Positions 45,249-55,058 of a stretch of 64,000 nucleotides of DNA are shown piece by piece. Below the pieces are notes generated by a model that did not search any database, was not told where the DNA came from, and worked only from the letters and a program-made list of their open reading frames with translations. Source of the stretch: Natronosalvus rutilus (GTDB lineage: Archaea > Halobacteriota > Halobacteria > Halobacteriales > Natrialbaceae); contig NZ_CP100355.1 of assembly GCF_024204665.1 (NCBI RefSeq), positions 1,841,451-1,905,450 of the forward strand, in the 5' to 3' direction. Each line of letters opens with the position of its first letter. The stretch's first letter is position 1. The position numbers and the translations under genes were made by a program.

Positions 45249-46325
45249 ATGGCACTGAGGAAATTTCTGGTCAGACGAATACTGCAGGGCGTATTCGTCC
45301 TCTGGGGCGTGGTGACGGTCCTGTTCGGCCTCCGGGCCGTTTCACCGGGTGATCCGGCGACGCTGATACTCGGGCAGGGGGCGAACCGGGAGCTCGTCGA
45401 ACGGGTCAGAGAAGAGGAGGGGCTCAACGAACCCATTTACGTACAGTACTTCGATTACGTCGAGGGGCTTCTCAGGGGAGACCTCGGCTATTCCTGGCAG
45501 TCGAGCCGGGACGTTTCGGCGATGGTCATCGAGCGAATTCCGGCGACGGTCGAACTCACGGTCGCCGCGACGATCGTGGCGATCGTCATCGCGATTCCCC
45601 TCGGAGTCGTCTCCGCGACGCGCCGGAACGAGCCCTCCGATTACGGCGCGACGCTGTTTTCACTCCTCGGAATCAGTACGCCGAACTTCTGGCTCGGGCT
45701 GATGTTGATCCTCGTGATGAGCGTCTGGTTCGGTATCCCGTATCCGGACGTTGCCACCGATACCTTCTCTATCGGAATCGTCCACATCCCGTATCCAACC
45801 TACATCGGCTTCGACTTCTACGGGTTCCCGACGGGGAGGCGTGGCGTGAGCTTCGCCGACGCAGTTCGGGCGATCGTCTTCGACCAGTCGATCAACGAGA
45901 TGGGAACCTGGTTGCACTACATCACCCTTCCAGCGATCACCCTCGGGACGTACTTTACTGCGCTCATCACCCGGCTCACCCGGAGCGGCATGATCGACGA
46001 ACTCGGGAAGCCTTATGTGACGGCGACGAAGGCGAAAGGGTTGCCGAACCCGCTCGTTCGTTACAAGCACGTCCTTCGTAATACGATGATTCCGATCATC
46101 ACGGTTCTGGGCCTTCAGATGGGGTCACTGATCGGCGGATCGGTCATCACCGAAACCGTGTTCAACTGGCCGGGTCTCGGCCTCCGTCTGGTCGATGCGC
46201 TGAACGCTCGAGACTGGCCACTAATGCAGGGGATTATCCTCTTCATCGCCATCTCGTTCATCGTCATCAACATCGCCGTCGACGCACTGTACACGTCGCT
46301 CAACCCGCAGGTGAACAACGAATGA
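45249..46325 (+). CDS. Dipeptide-type ABC transporter permease 1 (DppB-like)
   Basis: 358 residues with six membrane segments. N-terminus RKFLVRRILQGVFVLWGVVT is the typical DppB start. The EAA loop reads YVTATKAKGLPNPLVRYKHV near residue 265. A long extracellular insertion (about 180-215, GFDFYGFPTGRRGV) precedes the fourth helix. Forms the channel with the next gene, which it overlaps by ATGA. Confidence 0.92.
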   Translation: MALRKFLVRRILQGVFVLWGVVTVLFGLRAVSPGDPATLILGQGANRELVERVREEEGLNEPIYVQYFDYVEGLLRGDLGYSWQSSRDVSAMVIERIPATVELTVAATIVAIVIAIPLGVVSATRRNEPSDYGATLFSLLGISTPNFWLGLMLILVMSVWFGIPYPDVATDTFSIGIVHIPYPTYIGFDFYGFPTGRRGVSFADAVRAIVFDQSINEMGTWLHYITLPAITLGTYFTALITRLTRSGMIDELGKPYVTATKAKGLPNPLVRYKHVLRNTMIPIITVLGLQMGSLIGGSVITETVFNWPGLGLRLVDALNARDWPLMQGIILFIAISFIVINIAVDALYTSLNPQVNNE

Positions 46326-47323
46326 TCTCCAATCGAATTACGTCGAATCTCAAGCAGACGTTCGTCGAGAGTCTCCTGCCCAAAATCGGACTGGTTCTCC
46401 TGGTCGCAATCATCCTGATGGCGATTTTCGCGCCATTGCTGGCCACCCACGACCCGACCAGGACGGGGTACTACGCCGAGAGCGGCTCGCCGTACCCACC
46501 GCTGGGCCACTCTTACGAGACGCAGGTTGCCCAGGAGGGCGAAATCGGTGACGTCTCCGTCGAACCCACGAGCGAACACATTCTGGGAACCAACAACGTC
46601 GGACAGGACGTCTTCTCGCGGTTCGTCTACGGCGCCCGCGTTTCGCTGCTGGTCGCCTTGTTGGGAACCGCACTGGCCATGATCATCGGGGTTCCAGTCG
46701 GGCTCATCGCCGGCTACTACGGAGGGCGCGTCGACGACGGACTGATGCGAGTCGCCGACACGATGTTGGCGTTTCCCTCGCTCGTCCTCGCGATGGCGCT
46801 GGTCGGCGTCTTCGGCTCCTCACCGATCTACGTCCCCGACCCGATCGTCGTGGCGGGCCTCGCCGACGGCATGCCCGAATCGATACCCATTCCCGGTTCG
46901 GTGACGGTCGTGGCCGGCCTTGTCATCTGGGTCTGGTTCGCGCGAGTCGCTCGCGGAGAGGCCCTGTCGCTACGGAATCAGGAGTACGTCAAGGCAAGCA
47001 AGAGCTACGGGATGTCGAGTAGATCGATCCTCACCAAGCACATCCTCCCGAACAGCCTGACGCCCATCATCGTCCTCGCGACGATCCAGGTCGCCGTGGT
47101 GATTCTCCTCGAGGCGTCGCTGGCGTATCTCGGGTTCTCCGGTACGACGCTGTCGTGGGGGTACGAAATCGAGCGTGGGCAGGATCTCCTCCGGACGCGC
47201 CCGTGGATCGCGATGATCCCCGGAATCGGTATCATGCTCACGGTGATCGCGGTCAACCTGCTCGGCGACTGGTTCCGTGATGCGCTCGACCCGAACATCG
47301 AAGGAAGCGAACGAGGTGCCTAA
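46322..47323 (+). CDS. Dipeptide-type ABC transporter permease 2 (DppC-like)
   Basis: 333 residues. After the first helix there is an extracellular loop with GYYAESGSPYPPLGHSY and EHILGTNNVGQDVFSRFVYG, the DppC signature. The EAA loop reads EYVKASKSYGMSSRSILTKH near residue 220. Ends ALDPNIEG. Pairs with DppB as the membrane channel. Overlaps dppB by four bases; the first ATPase gene starts two bases after its stop. Confidence 0.92.
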   Translation: MISNRITSNLKQTFVESLLPKIGLVLLVAIILMAIFAPLLATHDPTRTGYYAESGSPYPPLGHSYETQVAQEGEIGDVSVEPTSEHILGTNNVGQDVFSRFVYGARVSLLVALLGTALAMIIGVPVGLIAGYYGGRVDDGLMRVADTMLAFPSLVLAMALVGVFGSSPIYVPDPIVVAGLADGMPESIPIPGSVTVVAGLVIWVWFARVARGEALSLRNQEYVKASKSYGMSSRSILTKHILPNSLTPIIVLATIQVAVVILLEASLAYLGFSGTTLSWGYEIERGQDLLRTRPWIAMIPGIGIMLTVIAVNLLGDWFRDALDPNIEGSERGA

Positions 47324-47324
47324 C

Positions 47325-48536
47325 ATGAGCGACGACATTCTCCGTATCAGCAACCTATCGACCCAGTTTTTCACCAGTGAGGGACAGGTAAACGCCGTCG
47401 ACGACTTCGACCTAACGATTGAACGCGGCGAGGTCTTTGGTATCGTCGGCGAGAGCGGAAGCGGAAAGAGCGTGACGGCGCTTTCGATCATGGACCTGGT
47501 CGAATCGCCAGGGGAGGTGACGAGCGGGTCGATCGAGTACCGAAATCCGACGTTCGCCGACGCGATGCGAGAATCCCATCCGGCGGCCGTCGAGGGAGAG
47601 ATGGTCGACCTGCTCGCGATTCCCGAGGAGGCTCGTCGCTCGCTCAGGGGCACCTCCTTCAGCATGATCTTTCAGGATCCCGAGAGCAGTTTCAACCCCA
47701 GTCTGACGGTCGGCGAACAGATCGCCGAAGCCGTCGAGGTCCAGCAACGGGCGACCCCGAACCCGCGTTCCGGCGAGGCTCGAACGCGGGGACCGGAGTA
47801 CTCCCTGAGATCGTACGTCATGTCGATGGCACTCCCCTCGAAACGCTACGTGAGCGAGGAGAGTAAGGCGAAAGCGATCGAATTGCTCAAGACCGTGGGG
47901 ATTCCGGACCCGGCCCAGCGCGCCGACGAGTACCCCCACGAGTACTCCGGCGGCATGCTCCAGCGGGCGATGATCGCTCAGGCGCTTGCCGGCGAACCGG
48001 ACATCCTGATCGCCGACGAACCGACGACCGCGCTCGACGTGACGATCCAGGCCCAGATCCTCGACCTTCTGGACGACCTCCAGGAGGAGACGGGCATGAC
48101 CATCCTGCTGATCACGCACAACCTCGGGGTCGTCGCCCGAATGTGTGATCGCGTCGGCGTGATGTACGCTGGGGAGATCGTCGAACGCGGCACTCTCGAG
48201 GACGTCTTCGACCGGTCGGTCCACCCGTACACGGAGGGACTGCTCGGGAGCGTTCCCGACCTCGAGGGAACCGCCGAGCGGTTGCGATCGATCCCGGGGA
48301 ACGTCCCGAGCCTCCTCGATCACGAGATGCCCGACCGGTGTTACTTCGCTGATCGGTGCCCGAAGGCGATGGAGGAGTGCCTGAAGAAGCCGCCGGCGTA
48401 CGCGGCCGAGGGAAGTGCAAACCACACGACCAAGTGTTATCTCGCGGAGATGGAGTACGACCCGAATCAGGCGCTCGAAAACGATGCTCTCGAGCGCGAG
48501 GCGACGGCGACGACCGACGGAGGTGAGTCACAATGA
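47325..48536 (+). CDS. Dipeptide-type ABC transporter ATP-binding protein 1 (DppD-like)
   Basis: 403 residues from ATG 47325. Walker [11 protein letters not shown] near residue 42, Q-loop [12 protein letters not shown], signature [16 protein letters not shown] near 208, Walker [12 protein letters not shown] near 230. The peptide-transporter C-terminal motif GNVPSL... [10 protein letters not shown] with Cys residues is at about 325-345. A long insertion (about 150-185) precedes the signature. Its stop overlaps the next start (ATGA). Confidence 0.93.
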   Translation: MSDDILRISNLSTQFFTSEGQVNAVDDFDLTIERGEVFGIVGESGSGKSVTALSIMDLVESPGEVTSGSIEYRNPTFADAMRESHPAAVEGEMVDLLAIPEEARRSLRGTSFSMIFQDPESSFNPSLTVGEQIAEAVEVQQRATPNPRSGEARTRGPEYSLRSYVMSMALPSKRYVSEESKAKAIELLKTVGIPDPAQRADEYPHEYSGGMLQRAMIAQALAGEPDILIADEPTTALDVTIQAQILDLLDDLQEETGMTILLITHNLGVVARMCDRVGVMYAGEIVERGTLEDVFDRSVHPYTEGLLGSVPDLEGTAERLRSIPGNVPSLLDHEMPDRCYFADRCPKAMEECLKKPPAYAAEGSANHTTKCYLAEMEYDPNQALENDALEREATATTDGGESQ

Positions 48537-49831
48537 GCCTCGATACCGGAAGTGACCAGCCGCTGGTGCGCGTCGAGGGACTCCGCAAGTACTTCTACGA
48601 GCAGGATTCGTACATCGACCGGTTGTTTGGGCAGGAGCCCGTCGCCGTCCGTGCGGTCGACGACGTGGACTTCGAGGTGCACCGCGGCGAGACGCTCGGT
48701 CTCGTCGGCGAATCTGGCTGCGGGAAGTCGACGACGGGAGAGACGCTGTTACACCTGCAAGAACCCACCGACGGCGTCGTCCAGTTCGAGGGACAGAACG
48801 TCTTCGAACTCGAGGGCGACCGTCGCAACGAGTTCCGGCGGAACGCACAGGTCGTCTTTCAGGATCCTTTCTCGAGCCTCGACCCGCGAATGACGATCGG
48901 GAAGACGATCCAGCAGCCACTCACGGTCCACGACGTCGGCACTGCCGAGGAACGCCGCGATCGGGCCCAGGAATTGCTCGAGCGCGTTGGCCTGTCGGCC
49001 GACCAGATCGACCGCTATCCACACGAGTTTTCGGGCGGTCAGCGCCAGCGGATCGGCATCGCGCGGGCGCTCGCCCTCGAACCCGAGTTCATCGTCCTCG
49101 ACGAACCGACGAGCGCACTCGATGTGAGCGTCCAGGCACAGGTCCTCAATCTGCTCGAGGACCTCCAGGAGGAGTTCGACCTCACGTACCTGCTCATCAG
49201 CCACGACCTCTCGGTCATCCGCCACATCTGTGATCGGGTTGCCGTCATGTACCTGGGCGAAATCGTCGAAACCGGCCCGGTCGAGGAAATCTTCGGCGCG
49301 CCGAAGCACCCCTACACGCGGGCACTGCTCGAGAGCGTCCCGCGGGCGTCGACGGACGAGCGCGATCGCGACCGAGAAACGCTATCCGGCGACGTTCCCT
49401 CGCCGCGGGACCCGCCGAGTGGCTGCCGGTTCCGGACGCGGTGCCCGAAGGTGATTCCGCCCGAAGACGTCGCTATCGAGCAAGACGCCTACCGGGAGAT
49501 CATGACCCTCAGAGAACTGGTCGAACGGGAGAATATCAGTCTCGAGGTCGCCAGCGACCACGCCGTGATGACCGACGAGGGAATCGACGTCGACCCGTCC
49601 GATACGGACGCCTTCGTCGCGGACCTGAAGGCCCACGTTCTCGACACGCAGCTGCCGCCGAAACACGATGCGGTAGTCGAGGAAGCGCTGGCGCCACTCG
49701 CCAACGGGGACTGGGACGAATCCGCGACGCGGTTGCGCGACGCCTACGAGAGCGTTTGCGAACTCGAGAACCCGAAGTTGGGGGACGACGTCCACCCCGT
49801 CGCCTGTCACCTCTACGACGACGAGCGCTGA
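48533..49831 (+). CDS. Dipeptide-type ABC transporter ATP-binding protein 2 (DppF-like)
   Basis: 432 residues. Walker [11 protein letters not shown] near residue 61, signature [16 protein letters not shown] near 163, Walker [12 protein letters not shown] near 185, and the oligopeptide C-terminal motif [20 protein letters not shown] near 285-305. About 125 residues follow this motif instead of the usual 20-30; the extension is acidic and helical, ends [12 protein letters not shown] and has no known domain. Confidence 0.92.
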   Translation: MSLDTGSDQPLVRVEGLRKYFYEQDSYIDRLFGQEPVAVRAVDDVDFEVHRGETLGLVGESGCGKSTTGETLLHLQEPTDGVVQFEGQNVFELEGDRRNEFRRNAQVVFQDPFSSLDPRMTIGKTIQQPLTVHDVGTAEERRDRAQELLERVGLSADQIDRYPHEFSGGQRQRIGIARALALEPEFIVLDEPTSALDVSVQAQVLNLLEDLQEEFDLTYLLISHDLSVIRHICDRVAVMYLGEIVETGPVEEIFGAPKHPYTRALLESVPRASTDERDRDRETLSGDVPSPRDPPSGCRFRTRCPKVIPPEDVAIEQDAYREIMTLRELVERENISLEVASDHAVMTDEGIDVDPSDTDAFVADLKAHVLDTQLPPKHDAVVEEALAPLANGDWDESATRLRDAYESVCELENPKLGDDVHPVACHLYDDER

Positions 49832-49931
49832 CGTTCGACGAATCTGGATTTTCCTAGGAAATGGCGGATTACTCCCTCGAGCGCCCCGTTTCGGACGCGA
49901 TGCTTTTGCGCGTTTCTCGCGTATCAGTGCT

Positions 49932-50090
49932 ATGGCGAGCAAAGCACCGATCTACTGCGAATTGTGTAAGGAGACGATCGACACCAACGAGAGCCTCGAA
50001 CACCACCTGTTGAACGAACACCGACCGCCCGAACTGGCCGAGCGGCTCGCGTCCCAGTGGGAATCTGAAGAACTGGGCGATCCTTCCTGA
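49932..50090 (+). CDS. Small C2H2-type zinc-finger protein
   Basis: 52 residues from ATG 49932. A single finger: YCELC at residues 8-12, then HHLLNEH at 24-30, giving C-x2-C-x11-H-x5-H (or H25). The rest is a helix ending SQWESEELGDPS. Small zinc-finger proteins of this size are common in haloarchaea and often regulatory; target unknown. Too short for the usual length cut-off but the codons and motif support it. Confidence 0.75.
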   Translation: MASKAPIYCELCKETIDTNESLEHHLLNEHRPPELAERLASQWESEELGDPS

Positions 50091-50481
50091 CGGATTTGTG
50101 CGCTGTGTGCTGTGAGCCGTGTGCTATGGCCGTGATCCGTAGAGGCCACTCGAGAAGCGGTTTTTGAGCCTGGCAACCACACTGAACGCAGGGGTGACCT
50201 CGATTACCGGACTCCTGCCGCTGTCTCGTGCACTTCGCGGATAGATCGGTACGGCTGCGTCGTCGACCGACCGGCGTTCGTACCGTTTATGAGCATCGGT
50301 TCTCGAGGCGTGGGCCGATATCGGCGATTACACCGTTTTCTGACGACAGTAACGGCGATTACGGCTTCGCAATCGATGTTACTGGCACACCTGGAATTTG
50401 TAACCGAAATTATCGGCGTGTTCGGTTTAGATAACAAAGTAGGGTATCCTCGAGAGGGAGTGTTGGCGGGTTATCCGCCGG
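50091..50481. other. Upstream region of the long repeat protein, with inverted repeats
   Basis: 390 bases without a gene. AACCGAA (50402-50408) and TTCGGTT (50421-50427) form a 7-bp inverted repeat; GGCGG-GTTAT-CCGCC at 50465-50479 sits just before the start codon at 50482 and could hide the initiation site. TCTGACGACAGTAACGGCG at 50339-50357 recurs with two changes upstream of the partner gene. Confidence 0.5.
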
Positions 50482-53400
50482 ATGAAACAAATGTCAGGAA
50501 AGGACCGTTTTGTCGTAGCTTTCGTTGCGCTACTCGTGGCGACCGGCATGCTCTTTGCCGGGAGCGCGATGGCGCTAGGGGCGACATCGGCATCGGATTC
50601 GAATGCATCGAATTGTGAACAGGCGGAAGTAACGATCGTCAATGGCGCGCAAGATAGCTATCAGGAAGCCGACGGTGACGAGAATTACCAGGATCAAGTC
50701 GCCACAGTAGACGGCAAGTTGCTACAGAGTCAACTCGCGACCGGCGACGACAACTGCCAGGAGGCGACCCAGGTTCTCTACTACCAGCAGAGCCAGGAGC
50801 AGTGGGCGTTGTTCGGTGACGACAACGAGCAGGCAGAGGACCAGGGTATCCTCGTTTTCTACACGCAGGATCAGTCCATCGAGGGTGACGAGAACAACCA
50901 GAGCGCCGAACAGCTCGGAGACATCCAGCAGGACCAGATCCAGTACGTCATCCTGGGTGTCGACAACGACCAGCTGAGCGCCCAGGAGGCGGCGCAGGTG
51001 CTCGTCCAGTCGCAGTCCGCCGAGGGTGACGACAACGAACAAGAAGCCGAGCAAAACGACAACAACATCAGCCAGTTCCAGATCCAGCTTTCGATCGCTG
51101 GAAACGACAACGCGCAAGACGCGAGTCAGACTGGCGTGCAGGTGCTCGAGCAATCCCAGACGGCCGAGGGTAACGATACCGACCAGAACGCCGAACAAAA
51201 CGGCAACGACATCGGCCAACAGTCGGTTCAGCTGGTGATATTCGGCAACGACAACGAGCAAAATACTACGCAGGCTGCCGAGCAACTCTTCGGTCAGGAA
51301 CAGTCCGCCGAGGGTGACGACAACGACCAGGAAGCCGAGCAAAACGACAACGACATCGATCAGCAGTCGGTCCAGCTCGTGCTCTATGGCGATAACAACG
51401 ACCAGGACGCCAGCCAGAGTGCGAGCCAGTCGTTGCACCAAAATCAGAGCGCGGAGGGTGACGATAACGACCAGAGCGCCGAGCAAAACGACAACGACAT
51501 CGACCAGCAGTCGGTCCAGCTCGTGCTCTTCGGCGACGACAACGAGCAATCGTCCGACCAGAACGGTGAACAGAGCAGTAGCCAGGAGCAGACGGCAGAG
51601 GGTGACGAGAACGAGCAGGAAGCCGAGAGCGAGCAGGAAATCGATCAGGACGCCGAGCAGGAAGCGAGCGGCGACGACAACGACCAGGCGTCCGAGCAGG
51701 AAGCCGAGCAGGAGGTCGATCAGGAGCAAGAAGTCGAGGACGGTGACGACAACGAGCAAGAAGCCGAAGCTGAACAAAAGTCAGACCAAGAGACCGACCA
51801 GCAGACGAACGGCGACTACAACGACCAGGAAGCTGAACAGGAGGCTGAACAAGAAGCTGAACAGGAACAGGAAGTAGAGAACGGTAACGACAACGAACAA
51901 GAAGCCGAAAGCGAGCAAGAATCTGAACAAGAAGTCGAACAGGACGCAGACGGCGTCAAGAACGACCAGGAAGCCGAACAAGAAGCCGAGCAGGAGGCCG
52001 AACAGGAACAGGAAGTCGAGAACGGTGACGACAACGAGCAAGAAGCCGAAAGCGAACAGGAATCCGAGCAGGAAACTGAGCAGGACGCTGACGGTGCCCT
52101 GAACGATCAGGAGGCCGAGCAGGAGACTGAACAAGAATCCGAGCAGGAACAAGAAGTCGAAGACGGCAACGACAACGAACAGGAAGCCGAAAGCGAACAG
52201 GAGACCGAGCAAGAGGTCGACCAGGACGCTGACGGCGCCCTGAACGACCAGGAGGCCGAGCAGGAAGCTGAACAGGAGACCGAATCTGAGCAGGAAGTCG
52301 AGGACGGTGACGACAACGACCAGGAGGCCGAATCTGAGCAAGAGACCGAACAGGAGGCCGAACAGGACGCTAGTGGTCTCGACAACGATCAGGAGTCCGA
52401 GCAGGAAGCCGAGCAAGAGGTCGAACAAGAGCAGGAAGTCGAGGACGGCGACGACAACGAGCAAGAAGCCGAGACTGAGCAAGAGACTGAACAGGAAACC
52501 GAACAGGACGCCGACGGCGCCCTGAACGACCAGGAGGCCGAGCAGGAAGCTGAACAGGAGGCCGAACAGGAGCAGGAAGTTGAAGACGGCAACGACAACG
52601 AGCAGGAGGCCGAAAGCGAACAAGAGACTGAACAGGAGGTCGAACAAGACACCGACGGTCTCGCTAACGAACAGGAGGCCGAGCAGGAAGCTGAACAAGA
52701 AGCCGAGCAAGAGCAGGAAGTCGAAGACGGCGACGACAACGAACAGGAAGCCGAAAGCGAGCAAGAATCTGAACAAGAAGTCGAACAGGACGCCGACGGT
52801 GCCCTGAACGACCAGGAAGCTGAACAGGAATCCGAACAGGAAGTCGAGCAGGAACAGGAAGTTGAGGACGGCAACCACAACGACCAGGAGGCCGAATCTG
52901 AGCAGGAGACCGAGCAGGAGGTCGACCAGGACGCTAGTGGTGTCGCCAACGACCAGGAGGCCGAACAGGAAGCCGAGCAGGAGGCCGAACAGGAACAGGA
53001 AGTCGAGGACGGCAACGAGAACGATCAGGAAGCTGACCAGGAGAGTGACGTCGAACAAGATGCCGACCAGGAGGCGACCGGAACCTCGAACGACCAGAAC
53101 GTCGAGCAGGACGCCGAAACCGACCAGAACCAGGAGCAGACCGTCGAGAACGGCGACGACAACGAGCAGACTGCCGAGCAGGACGCCGAGGTCGAACAAA
53201 ACGCCGACCAGGAGGCCACTGGCGACGATAACGACCAGACCATCGAACAGGACGCGGACGTGAACCAGGACCAGGAACAGACTGTCGAGGACGGCGACGG
53301 TAACGAGCAGACCGCCGAACAAGACGCCTCGATCGAACAGAACGCCGAACAGGACTCGGACGGCGCTGACACGGTGACCCAGACCGACGAGACAGAGGTC

Positions 53401-53493
53401 GACCAGACGCAAACCCAGTACGCGTCCGGCGACGACAACACGCAGTCCCAGTCCCAGTCGACCACGATCACGACCAGCCAGAGCGCCGCGTAA
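50482..53493 (+). CDS. Secreted acidic Gln/Asn repeat protein, curlin-like
   Basis: 1003 residues; starts at ATG 50482 or 50491. KDRFVVAFVALLVATGMLF followed by GSAMALGA is a Sec signal peptide. Two Cys only (near residues 44 and 90). From about residue 60 to 985 the chain is built of a 47-48-residue unit that contains two turns: x-EGDDN-x-Q-x-A-x-Q and a second GDDN/GNDN turn about 24 residues later. The first six or so units keep hydrophobic strands (QQSVQLVLFGDDN), later ones become almost pure Glu/Gln/Asp/Asn (EVEDGDDNEQEAESEQ). About 20 units in all. Spacing of Q, N, A and G recalls curlin repeats, so a stacked beta-solenoid surface fibre is likely. No anchor at the C-terminus. Confidence 0.8.
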   Translation: MKQMSGKDRFVVAFVALLVATGMLFAGSAMALGATSASDSNASNCEQAEVTIVNGAQDSYQEADGDENYQDQVATVDGKLLQSQLATGDDNCQEATQVLYYQQSQEQWALFGDDNEQAEDQGILVFYTQDQSIEGDENNQSAEQLGDIQQDQIQYVILGVDNDQLSAQEAAQVLVQSQSAEGDDNEQEAEQNDNNISQFQIQLSIAGNDNAQDASQTGVQVLEQSQTAEGNDTDQNAEQNGNDIGQQSVQLVIFGNDNEQNTTQAAEQLFGQEQSAEGDDNDQEAEQNDNDIDQQSVQLVLYGDNNDQDASQSASQSLHQNQSAEGDDNDQSAEQNDNDIDQQSVQLVLFGDDNEQSSDQNGEQSSSQEQTAEGDENEQEAESEQEIDQDAEQEASGDDNDQASEQEAEQEVDQEQEVEDGDDNEQEAEAEQKSDQETDQQTNGDYNDQEAEQEAEQEAEQEQEVENGNDNEQEAESEQESEQEVEQDADGVKNDQEAEQEAEQEAEQEQEVENGDDNEQEAESEQESEQETEQDADGALNDQEAEQETEQESEQEQEVEDGNDNEQEAESEQETEQEVDQDADGALNDQEAEQEAEQETESEQEVEDGDDNDQEAESEQETEQEAEQDASGLDNDQESEQEAEQEVEQEQEVEDGDDNEQEAETEQETEQETEQDADGALNDQEAEQEAEQEAEQEQEVEDGNDNEQEAESEQETEQEVEQDTDGLANEQEAEQEAEQEAEQEQEVEDGDDNEQEAESEQESEQEVEQDADGALNDQEAEQESEQEVEQEQEVEDGNHNDQEAESEQETEQEVDQDASGVANDQEAEQEAEQEAEQEQEVEDGNENDQEADQESDVEQDADQEATGTSNDQNVEQDAETDQNQEQTVENGDDNEQTAEQDAEVEQNADQEATGDDNDQTIEQDADVNQDQEQTVEDGDGNEQTAEQDASIEQNAEQDSDGADTVTQTDETEVDQTQTQYASGDDNTQSQSQSTTITTSQSAA

Positions 53494-53510
53494 TCGCCTT
53501 CAGCTGGTGT

Positions 53511-53520
53511 GTTTTTTTTT
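53511..53520 (+). terminator. T-run terminator of the repeat-protein gene
   Basis: Nine consecutive T starting 19 nt after the stop codon, the usual archaeal termination signal. No stem precedes it. Confidence 0.65.
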
Positions 53521-53876
53521 GATGCCGTGTAATACGGGCTCGAGTACGCAAACGTAGAACGTGTTATCGCCGTTTCGTCGGCTTCGTCGAACGTCTCGAG
53601 CGAGTCAGGCGAGTTGAGCGAGTCGACCGTCAAACGTCTCGAACGGGTCGAACGAGGGTCGACCGAGAGTCAAACGAGAATTGACCCGCACCAATCCAGG
53701 TTATACGAACCAATCGGCCAGACCAGTTCGTCTGGCTGCTCCGTCGTGGAGACCTTCGGGGCTCATCACTGACGAAATTTGTGACGAAATGGTGAGAAAG
53801 GACACGGACCTCGAGTCGTTCGATGTCTGTCCGCGTTTAGTGCTGTTCACCGTTGGCCCGGATCGCCGTTCGTTAC
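53521..53876. other. Intergenic region between the two convergent repeat-protein genes
   Basis: 355 bases. At 53570-53690 short variants of TCGAACG / GAGTCGAACGAG recur several times (imperfect tandem). No gene or RNA recognised. Confidence 0.45.
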
Positions 53877-55058
53877 CTACGGGTGATCGGCCTTCTTTTG
53901 CTTCTTGTAATCCGGCATACACTCGCTCTCGTCCTCGTCTTCGTTTCCGTCTTCGTCGCCATCGCTTTCGTCGTCCCCATCGCTATCGTCTTCGTTTTGG
54001 TTGTCGTCGTTTTCGTCTTCGTCATCGCCGTCGTCACTTTCGTCTCCATCACTCGTGCTCGTGTGTTCCTCCTGCGTGCTGATCTGTACGCTCTCCTGGA
54101 TCACGTAGATCGCGCTCTCGTTCGCCTCGACGGCGATATCGACGTCCTGGTCGTTCAGCTGAGAACTCTCCTGTATCACGTCGGCCGTCGCATCCGGACC
54201 TGCCGCGGCGGCCATCGCTTCCTGCTCGCTGACCTGGACGTTGATCTGGGCGACGACGACCGCCGCCTCCGACGCGGTGACGTTCACCGAGGCGAACTGC
54301 GTCGCACGCTGGTCGTTCTCCTGGTGGACGACCGCCGACGCGTTCTCGCCGGCCGCCGCCGCGTAGCCAGTCTGGTCGTTCTCCTGGACGTTCAACTGGA
54401 CGACGAGGACTGCTGCCCGCTCGGCGTCGACCGTGACCGTCGCGTTCTGGTCCGTCGTCTGGCTGTTCTCCTGGTAGACCTCTGCGCGGCTGTCGGGCCC
54501 GGTTGCCGTCGACTCGCCGTCCTGTTCGGTCCGATCGCGCGTGACTTGCTCCACCGTCACGACCGTCCCGTGATCGGTCGTGATCGTCGCTTCACCGTCG
54601 TCGTCGACGGCGAGCGTTTCGCCGTTCGCAGTCGACGCCGTCACGTCGTTCGTGAAGTCCGCGAGCGTCGTCTCATCGGTGTCGTCTGCCGACTCCAGCA
54701 ACGTTCCCCAGACGAGTTCGGCATCCTCGTCTTCCAGGGCGTGTACCCGCGTGTTTTCCTCCCCGTCGATCGCACTCGATTCGATGACGACCGCCTCGAG
54801 TTCGTCGGTGTCGAACTCGGTGAGTGCCTCCTCGATCGACATCGTTCCGTCTTCGGTCACGACCGTGGCCGAGTCGGTGCCGTTCCCGGCGTTCGCATGT
54901 GACTGATCTGGTTCGAACGTCGTCGCCTCGAGTGGCGTCTGGGTCTCTTCCGTGACGGTACCTGTCGCTGCCAGCGATGCGCCTGCTGGGACTGCCATGC
55001 CAATCACGACTATGACAACCGCGAGTAGTGTGATCGGGATGGGAGTGTGTTTTTGCAT
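53877..55058 (-). CDS. Secreted Gln-ladder repeat protein with acidic tail, partner of the long repeat protein
   Basis: 393 residues from ATG 55058. PITLLAVVIVVIGMAVPAGASLAATG is a signal peptide cut near residue 31 (cited in parts). Residues 32-185 are acidic with no repeat. Residues 190-340 contain three units of 48-49 residues, each with QEN-Q-x3-Q, a hydrophobic strand (AAVLVVQLNVQ, AAVVVAQINVQ, SAIYVIQESVQ) and a Gly-rich turn. Residues 345-385 are nearly pure Asp/Glu/Asn/Gly; the last residues, PDYKKQKKADHP, are basic. Same repeat length and Gln positions as the protein at 50482. The two genes converge. Confidence 0.78.
   Translation of the reverse strand: MQKHTPIPITLLAVVIVVIGMAVPAGASLAATGTVTEETQTPLEATTFEPDQSHANAGNGTDSATVVTEDGTMSIEEALTEFDTDELEAVVIESSAIDGEENTRVHALEDEDAELVWGTLLESADDTDETTLADFTNDVTASTANGETLAVDDDGEATITTDHGTVVTVEQVTRDRTEQDGESTATGPDSRAEVYQENSQTTDQNATVTVDAERAAVLVVQLNVQENDQTGYAAAAGENASAVVHQENDQRATQFASVNVTASEAAVVVAQINVQVSEQEAMAAAAGPDATADVIQESSQLNDQDVDIAVEANESAIYVIQESVQISTQEEHTSTSDGDESDDGDDEDENDDNQNEDDSDGDDESDGDEDGNEDEDESECMPDYKKQKKADHP

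Noticed and set aside
51781-53412. 543-codon minus-strand frame, Leu/Val/Phe-rich, looking like a membrane protein
   Set aside because: It is the antisense of GAA/CAG/GAC codon repeats (TTC, CTG, GTC read as Phe, Leu, Val). No start context or family features.
50600-53490. Regular DNA repeats that could suggest a CRISPR or satellite array
   Set aside because: The period is a whole number of codons, there are no unique spacers, and the frame is open throughout with a signal peptide; it is a repeat-protein gene.
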